From assembly GCF_000027005.1 (NCBI RefSeq), contig NC_012964.1, forward strand, positions 1,488,001-1,552,000: a DNA stretch of 64,000 nt. Reading direction: 5' to 3'. Below are positions 39,033-50,800 of the stretch, in pieces. Position 1 is the first letter of the stretch. Every line of letters begins with the position of its first letter. The notes under the pieces are model-generated. The model had not been told where the DNA came from, made no database searches, and saw only the letters and a program-made list of their open reading frames with translations. This stretch comes from Komagataella phaffii GS115. Taxonomy: Eukaryota > Ascomycota > Pichiomycetes > Pichiales > Pichiaceae. The translations under genes were made by a program, and so were the position numbers.

Positions 39033-40082
39033 CTAGTCACTAGGCAGGAATCCGATTTTCCAATTTTCAAATGACTTGCAGGAGTCAGGTAGGCACTTGT
39101 TTGTTTTTTCTAAAACACTTGCTGTATCTGACAGAACCAAATCTGGTAAATCTTCCATATTTTCAATATTTTGGTGCTCTGCAGCCTGGATCCAGTGTAC
39201 AATATCCCCTTCATCAGACATATACATTATCTTCAAAGAATTCTCGTATATATGCTCAGCTAAAGTCACAGTTACGCCTGTTCCAAAAATCCATACTAGC
39301 AGACTCTTGATTCGTATAAACCTGGCGCCATTAGAGTTTATCCTATCCAGTAAAACACTGTAGGCATAGATGTATGGTGGGAACTGTTCCAATTTTAAAT
39401 TTCCTGGTTTTGTAAGAAGCAAATTCCAGTTATAGATTTTCCAATTGGAGCAATTCTTAGTTACAATACCTACGGGAAAACCGCAATTGGCGCAAGCTAT
39501 TGTTTCATCATCCTCTTTCTCTATTGTCTCAAAACTGAGAGGGTGAAACAAAAGGTAATAAAAGCCCAAGATGATAGCGCCTTTCCTCGGCTGCAAATTT
39601 CCATAGCGCAGTCCAGAATTGGAAACTTTGCTTCCTGGCTTGTGACAATGCCAAAATTCCATCATCTCCGCCCACATTTCTGAAGGCATGGCATTGATGG
39701 AACTAACTTTACTTCTATGAATCAATTCAGCTCTACAATTTCCACAACCAAAGCTGAACTCTCCTATTGTTTTAAGGTAATCTGCACTCCACCTTGGTTC
39801 AGCATCCATAAGAGCGTTCGTCTCATTGAACCGATTGCTTTGCTTGAGCCATAGTCTAATTTCAACTACATTATCATGTATGCTTATATTTGGAAGCTTT
39901 TCCAAATCAGGATTAATCAGAGGAATTAGTAAGTTATATTTTAAACAGCCACGCTCCACGAGCAAAGCTCCTCTAAGTATTTTCACGTTGATCGTGAAAT
40001 CAGGAAGATTAGTAAGGCTTTCTTCTATGTATACACACAAAACATTGATTTGCGTCAATAACTCGGTATAATATTTGTGCAT
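39033..40082 (-). CDS. IPA1: HECT-like E3 ligase Ipa1 (UBE3D family)
   Basis: This 349-residue protein of the HECT_2/UBE3D family is recognised by paired zinc-type cysteines (CGNC near residue 112 and CANC near 200), the hallmark WAEMMEFWHCHKP segment (about 135-147), and the GAIILGFYYLLFHP stretch. S. cerevisiae Ipa1 (YJR141W, 347 aa) is essential and affects mRNA cleavage and polyadenylation; human UBE3D binds cleavage factors. The start is the ATG at 40080-40082. It is divergent from HIR3 with a 340-bp shared promoter region. Confidence 0.8.
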   Translation of the reverse strand: MHKYYTELLTQINVLCVYIEESLTNLPDFTINVKILRGALLVERGCLKYNLLIPLINPDLEKLPNISIHDNVVEIRLWLKQSNRFNETNALMDAEPRWSADYLKTIGEFSFGCGNCRAELIHRSKVSSINAMPSEMWAEMMEFWHCHKPGSKVSNSGLRYGNLQPRKGAIILGFYYLLFHPLSFETIEKEDDETIACANCGFPVGIVTKNCSNWKIYNWNLLLTKPGNLKLEQFPPYIYAYSVLLDRINSNGARFIRIKSLLVWIFGTGVTVTLAEHIYENSLKIMYMSDEGDIVHWIQAAEHQNIENMEDLPDLVLSDTASVLEKTNKCLPDSCKSFENWKIGFLPSD

Positions 40083-40422
40083 TAGAAACCTGTTGTAAGT
40101 AGTAACCTCTTCTTTTTTGCCCGAATCATTTAGAAATTGTCTAAATGGAAAACCATAATGTTTTACTTAGTAAGTACAAAACAACAATATTTGTTGGTGC
40201 ACTATTCACTACTTTAAATAATCGACGCCAAACTACTTCGTAAATAATTCGGATCCTTAGGCTCAATTAGGCTGCTGCTTGCTACATTCAGTGAAATTTA
40301 AAATTATACCAATTCACTTTTTGACTGGTTAGGGATTAATTGCTGGATTGACCTAGAAGTTTACTTGAAGTAAAAGTTGTCAGCTTTAACTCTTGTTAGT
40401 TCATTGATTTGTTAACGGAGAA
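40083..40422. other. Divergent promoter region IPA1 / HIR3
   Basis: These 340 bp separate the IPA1 ATG from the proposed HIR3 exon 1. They are AT-rich. No site was recognised. Confidence 0.4.
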
Positions 40423-43400
40423 ATGGTGCGTAAATCTGATAATAGCTAACTGAATAAAACTAACACTAGTAGTCGATATTTAGGGCAGTCAATGTTGAAG
40501 ACGATGAAGGTGACGCTGAAGATCATACAAAAGAGCTGCAAATCGAAGAAGGATTTAGAATTTTTTACAAAGCTTTGAACTTGCAGAAAGATGCACAATT
40601 ACAAGAAGCAGAGCAATTATACAATCAGCTATTCTCATTGAACATTATGCAATCGGAGACACCAACAATATCTCCCGTTATACGAACGTTAAACTACTTA
40701 GCCTACCGCAATAGAGGTATCTTGCGGTTGCATATTTTACAGTTCACAGCAGTCAAATCGAAGCCGACTGATACGCTTCATGATGAACTCTTGAGCCTTC
40801 TTACTTTGTGTTTGAAAGATTTGGTTAAGGCTCTGGAATACGAGGAAGGAGATAGTTTCTTAACTCAACTGTTGTATGACATTTTCATGATGCTCGACTA
40901 CAAGAGAATTGCAAGGTACATAGTCGAATACGAACTGATGAAATGGGACAATCAATATGGATCTGAGGATGAACTTCCTGTGTCTAAATACAACATTTCT
41001 AGAGGTCAGCTACAGGATACCTTGAGCCTCTATGATTTTCTTCTTCAAAAGTTTGATGATAACATTTGCGATAGTGGATTCATATCTAATAATCATATTC
41101 AGTCGTTTGAACGAGTACCATCGAGGAAGAGGAAAAGGGCAAATTCGATTATTAGCTCGATCTCTTCTTGTAAGCTAAATCCTTCAAATAGGTCGTTGTT
41201 TTCAATTGATCAGAAACACTCTTTCAAACTGAAACCTTCATCATCATGGGGCCTACTGCTCAGCAATATAGAAGTGCTGATACCGAAGTCTAAAGGAAAA
41301 ACAAAATGTCTTGATGATTATTTACTCACCGACTTTCCCATGGAAAGAGTCGGTTTAGAAGCTCCGAATGGAGACGGCAGAGACTTGGCGGACACTGAAT
41401 GCTCTGATGATGAGCTAGTATACAGAACGCCTGATCCGCCAGACTACGCAACCTCGCAAGATGCATCAAAAACCAAACTAGATAATTCATGCCATAAACG
41501 TGAGGAATCACATGAAAAAGAAAGATCCTCTTCAAACGAAGAGCACATGATCAACCCCGAAGCATCCTCCTCCAATAGTGCCGCACTAGAAGAAGAACAC
41601 AGGACACATTCAAGAAACAAGAAAGGAAATGAGAATCGTGGGAATCTAGATGTTGTTACAAGTCCCAACTTCAGGGGCAGCCTGGACGCTCCACCTACTC
41701 AGTCAGAGGCACAAAAATTCAATCGTAGTAGTCGAAGCCGAAGGAACATAGATTCTCTTTCTGTTGTAGTTGCAATGGATGATTTTGCTCATAATACAGA
41801 GTTCATCAAATCATGCAACATCTTCTTAGCCTTATGTCCTGGCCACATTCAGCTCTTTGACAACACTGAAGCATTAATTGATGAAAAGTTGCAATCACGA
41901 AGAACAGATGTGGCGATTCCTATTCCAGATATTGATTTTGTTAGTATTTTGAACAATTGGACCCAGAACTGTTCTGCGTTATTGTTACTTAACATTGAAA
42001 TGGAAGGTTTTGAGAATTTTTCGGTGATTGACATTCTAAGCTCGACGTCTATTAATGATTTTGATGTGGCAATTAGAAACTTCAACGATCTACCAATGGT
42101 CGAAACAACGCTTAAAGAGTTCTTGGCGATGATTGAAAACAGGTGTTTGAACGTATATCAATTGAAGTATCTTGTATTGAAGCAGTTTTTCGGTCACAAC
42201 GATGTTTTGAACTCTCGTATCATAACTGATTATGAGCTGGAGAAGGGCGCTCTAAAATCGCTCCGGAGAATAATGGATTCTGTGGATGTAACGCTACTCA
42301 ATAATATTCGGTCCTTTTTGAATCGCCAAGATGGTTCAACAATCAAGTTATTTGAATTTTACACCATCTCAATATCGTTCACTGAGCAGCTTGTAAATGA
42401 CTACATTTCACTCAAGATGGTTATGAAAACGAAGAAAGATTGGGCAAGCAACAAGTCTCGATACAATGAGCTATTAAACAGTGCACATTGTGTTGAGGGA
42501 AGAATTTTGAATTGGAGTTCCATTGTTCGTGATATTTACTTCTTGTTGCGGAGAAGATCATTTTCGGATGTTGTTCAAAAATATTGGTTTCAATTCAGAT
42601 GGGTCCAAATATCATATTCACAGTATAGTAATGACAGCTCTCTCACTTATGCGAGGCTCCTTTTGTCTCGCTTAGACAAGGAATTAAAGGAATGCCATAT
42701 CAGTATCGACACAAGTTACATTAATAATGACCATATTTCGATGCTTAGCTCAAGGAATGCTGGCATTCAATTGTCGAAACTCAATGTTTTGAATCTTTTT
42801 TCTTCGATCATAGACAATAGTGTAGACAACGCAAGCACTCGTATAGAAATGCTGGAATCGCTACTTGTACAAAGATCTCCTGTTGCGGAAGAATATTGCG
42901 AGCTGAACCAATTCATTCACGGGTCGTCTATTGAGCTCAAGTTAAAACTTTGGCAAATTCTACTAAAGCACTATTTTGAGGTACAAGACATCCCAAAGTA
43001 TAACAAAGGGTATAATCTTGTTATTGCTTTGTTGGAGCAAGAGTTACATGGAGAATTCTATAAGAATGCGGAGTTTTTGCACAGGCAAAAGCTATTACTA
43101 AGAGTATTAGGTTTCTTTGGAGAATTTACAATTAAGTTTGTCAGCTTACTGGAACAGATCAAATACAGTGAATCCTTGGATCCTGAAAGCATGCCTTTGC
43201 TTGCTACATTTGTACAACTTTGTGTAGTAGTTCTCGTCCTCGAAGATTTTGCACAGATATATGGTCAAGAAAGTTTCTCTAGAAAATCTCCGAGATCTTT
43301 TCATCGGCTCTCTGATATATTATGTGCCACGTTTTGTTTGTTTTTTCTGTATTGGAAATCTCTTTTGGGAGCTGCAGCAGTGAAGGAGAACATCAATGAT

Positions 43401-45625
43401 TTTTTGAGCTTACTTCACAAAGCACTTGGGGATCGTGCAATATGTGACCGTGCTAATGGGATATTTCTAAAGGTGCTCCAGCGGGAACTGCTGACCCTTG
43501 ACTGTGACGATTCTGATAGTGAACTCTTCCAATGTTTCAACTGTAGGTTCGGGGTTTCCTTGTCAAAGGAAAAATTTTCCCCATTCAACCATAGGTGCCA
43601 TCATGGACCTATGTCCAAGGACGACGCGTTAAATATCTCGCTCTACATTCTTCCCTATATTTTCAACAAAAAGAATCCGTTTTTATCGCCACCCAGGTCT
43701 GACATGAAGATTCTGCTAGACAGGATTCACGACGTGCTAGGTAACCCGAACATTGATCTAAATGACAGGTTCATGATCAATACTGCTAAAATTGAATCAT
43801 TTTTCAACAACATGATGATCACAGTAAAGACCCTTAAATATTCTTTTCATGGGCTTTTACGTATTGAACTTCAACCCCTGACAGAATGGGATCTGGCTGA
43901 GGTGACTCAAAGTGGCCTTTACTATTTGCAAGGATTGACAGCTTTGAATCTTTTCAAGGTGAGAAAACGCAGTATGCAAGGGAGGTCGGCAGAACTAGGA
44001 TTCGTTATCAAGATGCTAAAAAATGATCTACTATGTGGTAATAATAGGCTAGAGACTTGGCTTTGTCTGGGACAGTGTTATACTTTTTTATTTGAAGATG
44101 ATGTGATCTGGACAAGCGATAAACTCAACAACGAGAACAGGAAGATGGCAACAGCAGTGTATCAAAAGAAAGCTATTTTGTGCTATATTATGGCGATTAA
44201 CGAATACTCCAGAAGCCACCGCTTAGTGAAAATCAAACTCTCAAAAGGAGTTTCGCATGCTCTATTCAGTGGATTTGGAAAGCTTTTATTTGGCGCATTG
44301 GTCGAACCAATGAATAAACTGGCTCTTCTTGTGAATTCGACCCCCCTTTTTGTGAAGCATCAAGGAGCCAAAGCATATGAAAAGCTATCAGCGAACAATA
44401 TCGGAGATTCCCTGATGTACAAAGTATTAGAACTATCTTTCCAGTTAGCTATCAGAACCGCTGGCGATGACTGGGTTAATTATTATTACTTAGCTAAGGT
44501 TCAAAGGAAATTGGGCTATTCTGCCCATGTTGTGGTCCGCACTCTGCTACTCTCCTGTAAGGTGTCTTCCAAAAAGAGCACTGAAGTGATAATTGAGCCT
44601 CATTACAAATTGGTGAGCTTACTTTTCAAATTTGTTTTAAAAGAACAGAAACTTACCGTTGCAGAAGGATCAGAATATCTTGGAGAAGATCCCGTTGTAA
44701 GTACTCTTGGTAAACTCGTCGAGTGTGAAGATGATTTTGCTAGACAGTGTTTGCAGGGGTTATCCAAATTGAACCAGATTGATAAGAGAAACTGGCAACA
44801 CAAACCTCTTTATCGCTCTGCTAGGATTAGATGCGAGATTTTTAATGACTTTCAAGGAGCCAAAAAGGAGATGCTTGCTTTGGTGAATCTAAAAGCTCAT
44901 TCCAAAGCTCTTGTTTCCATTTGGAAACCAGAAAATGAAATTCCTGGTAAGCATTTCGTATACAACTATACTTATGTCATATTTTTTGTTGATATTCTTT
45001 TCGAACTGGAAGATATCAACAGCATGATAACCTTGTGCAAGAAGCTTAGGAAAATAGGCCAGAATCTGGTCCAGCCATCGAAAGCATGGGACCATGCATG
45101 TACCAAGTTGTGTATACTGGTACGAAAATACTGTGGAATGGATGAAAAATATACTGAGAAAGCTCTGGCTATTTATCATTATGGTGAGTTGTTGGAAAAA
45201 AAAAACTTTTCCTAGAGGATCTTTCCAAAACAGGGATTATAGATTTTGAAAACAGGGTAGATTACTATCTTCTTTTTGAAATGTCGGAATTCAGGAGGAT
45301 GACTAATGGATTTGCTCCCACTGGGATGGTTGATGATACCTTTTTTGGAATATATTTGAAAATTTTCCAGGAATGGGAGCGTCGCAAAGGTCTCATTGAG
45401 GTCAATACTGAAGAAGTGAAGAAATACAAACCAAAAGTTGCAAAAAGGGACATTTTGCCTTTATGTTCCGAGCTCCTAAAGCTCGTCTCCAAGGATCTAG
45501 TGAGTCTAAAGCCTCAAGACTTTGACTTTGAGCTAAGACTCAATTCTGGGCTGAGACTTGATGAGCAGAACCATGAAAACACAGTAAGCTTACTGAATGA
45601 AGGGCCAGAAGCACTACATATATAG
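40423..45625 (+). CDS. HIR3: HIR histone chaperone subunit Hir3, spliced, with a frameshift
   Basis: Hir3 (Cabin1 homologue) is the scaffold of the HIR complex for replication-independent nucleosome assembly and histone gene repression. The main frame (to 45215) opens at 40473 after an in-frame stop and reads SIFRAVNVEDDE then TKELQIEEGF, like the family N-terminus. An ATG at 40423-40425 followed by a 47-nt intron supplies the start. TPR-like helices run throughout (ALNLQKDAQLQEAEQLYNQLF). The frame stops at 45215 just after an A10 run (45196-45205). With one extra A it continues as KLFLEDLSKTGIIDFENRV into the next open frame, ending at 45625 and giving about 1,718 residues (S. cerevisiae Hir3: 1,648). 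An acidic, Ser-rich insert lies near 260-390. Confidence 0.85.
40426..40472 (+). other. Proposed 47-nt intron of HIR3
   Basis: The donor is GTGCGT directly after the ATG, the branch site ACTAAC at 40459-40464, the acceptor TAG at 40470-40472. Splicing joins ATG to TCG-ATA-TTT, giving a start like other Hir3 proteins. The donor is non-canonical and the intron very short, so this is an inference from reading frame and branch site. Confidence 0.6.
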
Positions 45626-45994
45626 GTTTGGGTACTACTAAGTTGAAGGCACTCAATGGGGCGGTAAAAAACAGAAGTTATACCCCAAATTGCTGTTCCG
45701 AAGGTGAGAGCATATCCTTTTTGTGGAAGAGAAACTTTCAAATGTAACTCTTCTATCGAGATAAAACTGTTCTCTTTTCGAAAGATAATACAAGTGTATA
45801 GATGACAACGAGTAGGAAATAAATGGAACAAATTAGAGAGGGCGATAGACAATTTTCTTCATACTTTAACTAAGTGATAGGTAGCAATAAATTTTCGAGC
45901 ACAAGAACCATCCAACAACGTCAACCTAATGAAATCATAATCGAAGATATTGAGGCAATCAAAATAATGTTAAGTAATCACTTTTCTTTCAAGT
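45626..45994. other. Convergent gap HIR3 / MED14
   Basis: These 369 bp lie between two convergent stop codons. No structure or gene was recognised. Confidence 0.4.
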
Positions 45995-48931
45995 TTATCT
46001 AATACTTGAGGGCGACAGCTCCGAAATGATATGGTGATGAAGTTCCTGTAAAATATGATGCGCAAAGTTGATTGAACAAGCAATCCCAACATTCAAGAAT
46101 CTTAGCTCACAATTTTTAACTTTGGAATTAAACTTATCATTCTCCCCTTTGAAAATTTTCTCTAAAGATTCAAGGCCTCCAGAATCTAAATCCTCTTTGT
46201 TTACGTTGATGAAAGTTTTCACTAAAGTTGGTACAGCAGTCCAATTCTTGATTTGTATATTAAGCGTAACCTTTCTCTTTAGCTTCAAATTTTGATTTTT
46301 ACCAGGCTTTTGAAAAGCATTAGACCAGTAAATCAGCGAAAACCAATTGATATCGTACATAAATCTTGTCCATTGTAGGTGCGATTCTACCTCGCTAGAC
46401 AAATCCTTCTCAAGGTGGTTCACGAAGTTAACTAAAGAGAATGTAACCTGCATATAATTGATCAAATGATTTATCTTGGTAGAAAGTGGCATTGTCTTTG
46501 TTCTGTTTTGAATCATAGATTCCATCTGAGGCAAACAAAATCTATGTGGACTAGTTTTGGAAAGAACAAGGCTTACAGAATCCCCCTCTCTTAAAAATGA
46601 TACATGTTCCTTTCCATAAATTTCATTACCAACTTCAAATTTCACCTTCGAAAGTGTTACATCTAAAGCTTTGATTGCAGCTTGCTGATCCGTCAATGAC
46701 AAAAGATTGATCATTTCGGTGAATTGGTGAATTAAATGGAGAGAATCTCCTAATAAATTTGTAGATATTAAGGAAGAGTGGACGGGAAAACTTATCTCTT
46801 GATATGTCCTGAAGAATAGGCAATTCTCCTTTGAAGAGAATGTAGCAAAATTGGCGGTTCTGTAGTTTTCAGTTAAAGAATCGAACATTCGATGAGAAGG
46901 CAAATCTGTGAGTTTTCCGAGAACAAATAGCTTCAGAACGTCTAGAGTGGACACATCTAAAGAGATGAGGATGGTTGACTCACATGAGGGTATTGCCGTC
47001 AGAGAGTGATTGTCCAACACTAACAAAGGACCTTTGGCAGGCAAATGCTTCTTGATCTCTGATGATAAGGACAACAGAACTCTGTCGTGATCTTTATTAT
47101 CAACAACAAAAACTTTGGTGTTATAATTATTTCGCAACTCTTCCATAAGTAAATTAGAAACCAGTTTTTCTGTTGTCATATTGCTTAAATCCAGCAACAT
47201 AGAATAGTCATAGTCAGCAACAGAAACATGGATTTCTTCAAACCATTGTATTGACCACTGACCCATGACAGATTTAATATAGGACAGCCACCACTGGATT
47301 TTAGAAGAAAACCCGTTAACTCCCACAATCAAAAACCAACCACCAGGCCATTGCTTCCTCCTATAAAACTTGAGCTTATACAATAGAAGACTGCTGTCAT
47401 TGAATGAAGAATTCATTAAGTTGAATAATTTGGTGTTTATAGATAGACGTTTCATTTCTGCTGTTGAAAGGGTGACAATATCATTACTGATCCACCCAGT
47501 GGAATTCATTGTATATGATAGTTCGTAAAGCTGTGTTTCTAACTTGATACGCAGCAAGTTTCTGGTGGTGGATTGGGGATCAATGTTAATTAGGTCCTCA
47601 ATTTCAACCATTTTGTTTGAAGATGGATTTGTAAAATACCCTAAACCAGAGAGGGGGTCGATGCTATATATCGTGGACTTCGTAGGTGTTAAACTGAAAA
47701 CAATAGAATCATTTGTGTAGTAGGTAATAACTTTTGATCTGTCTAAGAGTAGCTCATCAAACTGTAGAACAATGTGATCAATGATTTGCTTCACATGTTT
47801 ATAGGTAATTTGCATCAACAAGCTCTCCATCGAAATTGTTCCTGCTTTGTCTGCTAGCTTTATACCATCAGCCTTTTGCAGAATTCCTCCTTTAAACCAT
47901 TCGAAAGAAAGGGTATCATTGTCGCTTACGCTGATCTCTATTGTTGGCTTTCGTAGATTTCTTTGGTTCCAATACGTTAAAATGATCTTGTTTTTATCAG
48001 GATAGTAAACTGGACTCAGATCTGACTTCCAAATATTCACCTTCAAAGTGACCAGCTGCCGATAAAGTAGATAGAGCTTGTAGCCGACGGAGAATTTGCA
48101 TAGTAGTCTGCATAGGCGCTGCAACGATTCCGTGAGACTTTTATGTCTGGGCAGCTTTGTTTCTGAATCATCTTCATTCGTCTGTTCCACTGGAACAAAA
48201 TCCACCCTTAGTGCCCTGTTCGCTTTTTTGAACAGTAAATTTTGGGTACCTTCATCTAAATGAGTGGTCATTGTCATAAGTTTATTATCCAAAGAACCAA
48301 AATTAAAATGAAAATAAACCATATATAACTGATTTTCGTTCTCATCCCCAATACTGAGACTGGTTTCAAAAAAGTTGCTCACGTGAAATGTTATTCTCCC
48401 ATTAGCAACTTTGTAGTTCCGTAAAAGAAAAGGTAACTCTTTTGCCATTGATATTCGGCTCGCTAGTATGACGTTAACCTCCTTGATAGTTCTCAAGATC
48501 AATACGGAACTTAGCTTCTTGCTCTGAAGAAAACCATAAGTCTTCAATTGTGGCCGTCCTTTCAATACAACTTCAATTGCTGTTCGCAAATCGGGATTTG
48601 GCAGTTTGGCATCTATTAAGGATAACCCCATGAACTTCATTCCGTGGGCAACATTTCCGATCTCTAATATCAACCTTCGCAAGTGTGCAAATAACTTGAT
48701 CAGCTTATAAATATCATCTGCACTTTTTGCCCATTTACTCAAAACAAATAGGCGAACAAAATTTTCTCGTATAGTCACTAGTACCTCCAAGAAACGTTTT
48801 TTCTTACTGTGGTCATCCTGATTCGATTGTAAAATTTTTATACTTTCACCAAGTTCTTTATATACATGCAGACAGTAGGTAGAGAGTATTTGCTTCAGAG
48901 GAATGATGTTATCTGTGACTTCTGAGATCAT
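45995..48931 (-). CDS. RGR1: Mediator tail/backbone subunit Med14
   Basis: Med14 (Rgr1) is the architectural backbone that joins head, middle and tail modules of Mediator, the bridge between activators and RNA polymerase II. The 978-residue protein shows the conserved N-terminal knob region: IPLKQILSTYCLHVYKEL at 11-28, LSKWAKSADDIYKLIKLFAHLRR at about 79-101, and the LPNPDLRTAIEVVLKGRPQL motif near 134-153. S. cerevisiae Rgr1 is 1,082 residues. The C-terminal part is less conserved, as usual. The start is the ATG at 48929-48931. It is divergent from the kinase gene. Confidence 0.95.
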   Translation of the reverse strand: MISEVTDNIIPLKQILSTYCLHVYKELGESIKILQSNQDDHSKKKRFLEVLVTIRENFVRLFVLSKWAKSADDIYKLIKLFAHLRRLILEIGNVAHGMKFMGLSLIDAKLPNPDLRTAIEVVLKGRPQLKTYGFLQSKKLSSVLILRTIKEVNVILASRISMAKELPFLLRNYKVANGRITFHVSNFFETSLSIGDENENQLYMVYFHFNFGSLDNKLMTMTTHLDEGTQNLLFKKANRALRVDFVPVEQTNEDDSETKLPRHKSLTESLQRLCRLLCKFSVGYKLYLLYRQLVTLKVNIWKSDLSPVYYPDKNKIILTYWNQRNLRKPTIEISVSDNDTLSFEWFKGGILQKADGIKLADKAGTISMESLLMQITYKHVKQIIDHIVLQFDELLLDRSKVITYYTNDSIVFSLTPTKSTIYSIDPLSGLGYFTNPSSNKMVEIEDLINIDPQSTTRNLLRIKLETQLYELSYTMNSTGWISNDIVTLSTAEMKRLSINTKLFNLMNSSFNDSSLLLYKLKFYRRKQWPGGWFLIVGVNGFSSKIQWWLSYIKSVMGQWSIQWFEEIHVSVADYDYSMLLDLSNMTTEKLVSNLLMEELRNNYNTKVFVVDNKDHDRVLLSLSSEIKKHLPAKGPLLVLDNHSLTAIPSCESTILISLDVSTLDVLKLFVLGKLTDLPSHRMFDSLTENYRTANFATFSSKENCLFFRTYQEISFPVHSSLISTNLLGDSLHLIHQFTEMINLLSLTDQQAAIKALDVTLSKVKFEVGNEIYGKEHVSFLREGDSVSLVLSKTSPHRFCLPQMESMIQNRTKTMPLSTKINHLINYMQVTFSLVNFVNHLEKDLSSEVESHLQWTRFMYDINWFSLIYWSNAFQKPGKNQNLKLKRKVTLNIQIKNWTAVPTLVKTFINVNKEDLDSGGLESLEKIFKGENDKFNSKVKNCELRFLNVGIACSINFAHHILQELHHHIISELSPSSIR

Positions 48932-49319
48932 GCCGCAAACACTGATTCATAAACTCTGATCTCTTTGGCCAAACCGTAGGGCTTACGAAGTACTTCTCAC
49001 CAAAGAGGCTCTTAGCAAAAAATATTCGGTGATGCGTGTGTTTATCGATTTCCCAAAAACTCCACAAACACGGCTCCTTACCTCAAACAATCGGCAGTCA
49101 AAATCCTAATGAGAAGAAACATCTCGTGATTGGTATAGCATAGGCCGCTAAGAAAATGAATGACGATTAGTTTACTTGATACCGACTTTTTCTGGAAATT
49201 GAGTGGTTGAAATTTGCAGACATTGTACGCTTGTTAATAGTACGTGTACTTTATCCAATTTCCCCAATTGGGCACTAAAGTGTAACTTCTATGCTCCATT
49301 ATCGTAGCCCTCTTGATTA
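48932..49319. other. Divergent promoter region MED14 / kinase
   Basis: These 388 bp separate two divergent start codons. No site was recognised. Confidence 0.4.
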
Positions 49320-50600
49320 ATGGTAAAAAAAGAAGGCCAACAGTTTTTTCCCTCTTCGGGATTGTTTTCACCGGTCTCTGAGTTGCCGTCTCCAGTTTCA
49401 GATTTATTCTTAGTCAAGAGGCGTCAGAATGTATCATTATTTAGTACCACAAAATCGCAAAGAACGGTGTCCGAGTTTCGGAAAGAATACTTGAACGCCC
49501 ACTCTAAAAGACAGGTATCTACACCCACTGAAGTTACAGAACAACCAGATGATTATGCGGAACAAACTGAAGGGATTCAATTGATTCCAGGGCCCATTCA
49601 GGAGAAAAAAAAATTAACTGTAGAAGTAGACAGGTTTCCCAACTTTTTTTTAACTCTCAAAGATGGATCCCAGCATTTATTTTATGGAATCCAGGATTTG
49701 GGTGAAGGATCATTCAGCAAGATATATCTTGCGCAGACCGTTGAACTTCCAGATCCTGTAGCACTCAAAGTGTTCACTAGAATTGTAGAATCTACCAGCT
49801 ACACGAATAGTACCAAAGAACGACAGGAGATATCTACCAGTCGAGAAATACAGCTACTAAGTAAATTGGATCATGAAAATATTGTGAGATATATTGGATG
49901 CAGTGTCACGGACAGCTGTTCTATTTTAGCTCTCAACTACTGTAAAGGAGGTGATCTTTATCAGTTTTTGGTGGAGCATCGAAACGAGCTACAAATGATT
50001 GTTGTCCAAAAATTGACAACGGATATAGTGATGGCTATACGCTACCTCCATCATAATAACATCGTTCACCGAGACATCAAGTTGGAAAATGTATTAGTTA
50101 ATTGTACTTACGAAGAACTCAAAAAAATGTACGAGGACGAGACATTAGGCACCAAGCCATTACTACAAGTAACTGATTTCGGACTGGCCCGTGAGATCAG
50201 CCCAGAAAACCCTATGCTGACAACAAGATGTGGATCAGAAGATTATGTTTCTCCTGAATTGCTTATGGGTATGCCCTATGACGGGCGGCAGTCTGACTGC
50301 TGGTCTCTGGGAGTGCTTTTTTATGCTATTTTTGAGGGTCGATTGCCCTTTGACCCTCCCCCTTCATATGGCGACCACAACAGGGTGGTTAGTTCTGCTA
50401 GTTATAAACGTAGAGCAAAGGCTTCTCACCGAATCGCTTTAATGGATTGGTGCTGGTTTTTATTTGAGTCGGTTGGAGACGAATGGGAGAACGCGAAAGT
50501 TGTCGTTCAAAATTGCCTTTGTAGGAGGGATTCCAGGTGGGATATTGATCAAATCTATGATAGCAAGTGGTGTCAGCCTTTTCGCACATTTTCGGTTTAG
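49320..50600 (+). CDS. PRR1: Ser/Thr protein kinase, Prr1/Prr2-like
   Basis: This 426-residue kinase has a Ser/Pro-rich N-terminal 100 residues and an intact catalytic domain at about 118-405. Seen: Gly loop GEGSFSKIY near 128, ATP-anchoring Lys in VALKVF near 151, catalytic loop HRDIKLEN near 250, DFGLAR near 286, the APE motif replaced by VSPE, and WSLGVLFYAIFEGRLPFDPP. After the large lobe, a basic KRRAKASHRIALMDWCWF insert is like that of the S. cerevisiae pheromone-response kinases Prr1/Prr2 in the fungal Npr1/Hal5 group. Substrates are unknown. An unrelated fungal-specific kinase of that group remains possible. Confidence 0.8.
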   Translation: MVKKEGQQFFPSSGLFSPVSELPSPVSDLFLVKRRQNVSLFSTTKSQRTVSEFRKEYLNAHSKRQVSTPTEVTEQPDDYAEQTEGIQLIPGPIQEKKKLTVEVDRFPNFFLTLKDGSQHLFYGIQDLGEGSFSKIYLAQTVELPDPVALKVFTRIVESTSYTNSTKERQEISTSREIQLLSKLDHENIVRYIGCSVTDSCSILALNYCKGGDLYQFLVEHRNELQMIVVQKLTTDIVMAIRYLHHNNIVHRDIKLENVLVNCTYEELKKMYEDETLGTKPLLQVTDFGLAREISPENPMLTTRCGSEDYVSPELLMGMPYDGRQSDCWSLGVLFYAIFEGRLPFDPPPSYGDHNRVVSSASYKRRAKASHRIALMDWCWFLFESVGDEWENAKVVVQNCLCRRDSRWDIDQIYDSKWCQPFRTFSV

Positions 50601-50800
50601 TAATATTGTAATACTATGATGGTGTCATGAATGATTACTGAGTTTCAAACCAGTTTTCAAGGTCTGAGGTGCTCTTTTCAGGTCCCACACCCACCGCCTT
50701 GCCAGTCGTGTAGGTATTTTGTGCGCGCTTAGTGAAAAGTGCAGGTTTTCAAATTTAAACCTCCGGCTCAGTGAGACTAGTAAGCCTATGTGCCTAATCT

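Noticed and set aside
50681..50800. In-frame N-terminal extension of the LCAT-type lipase
   Set aside because: No upstream ATG in frame with conserved-looking sequence was seen; the basic N-terminus from the chosen start is plausible.
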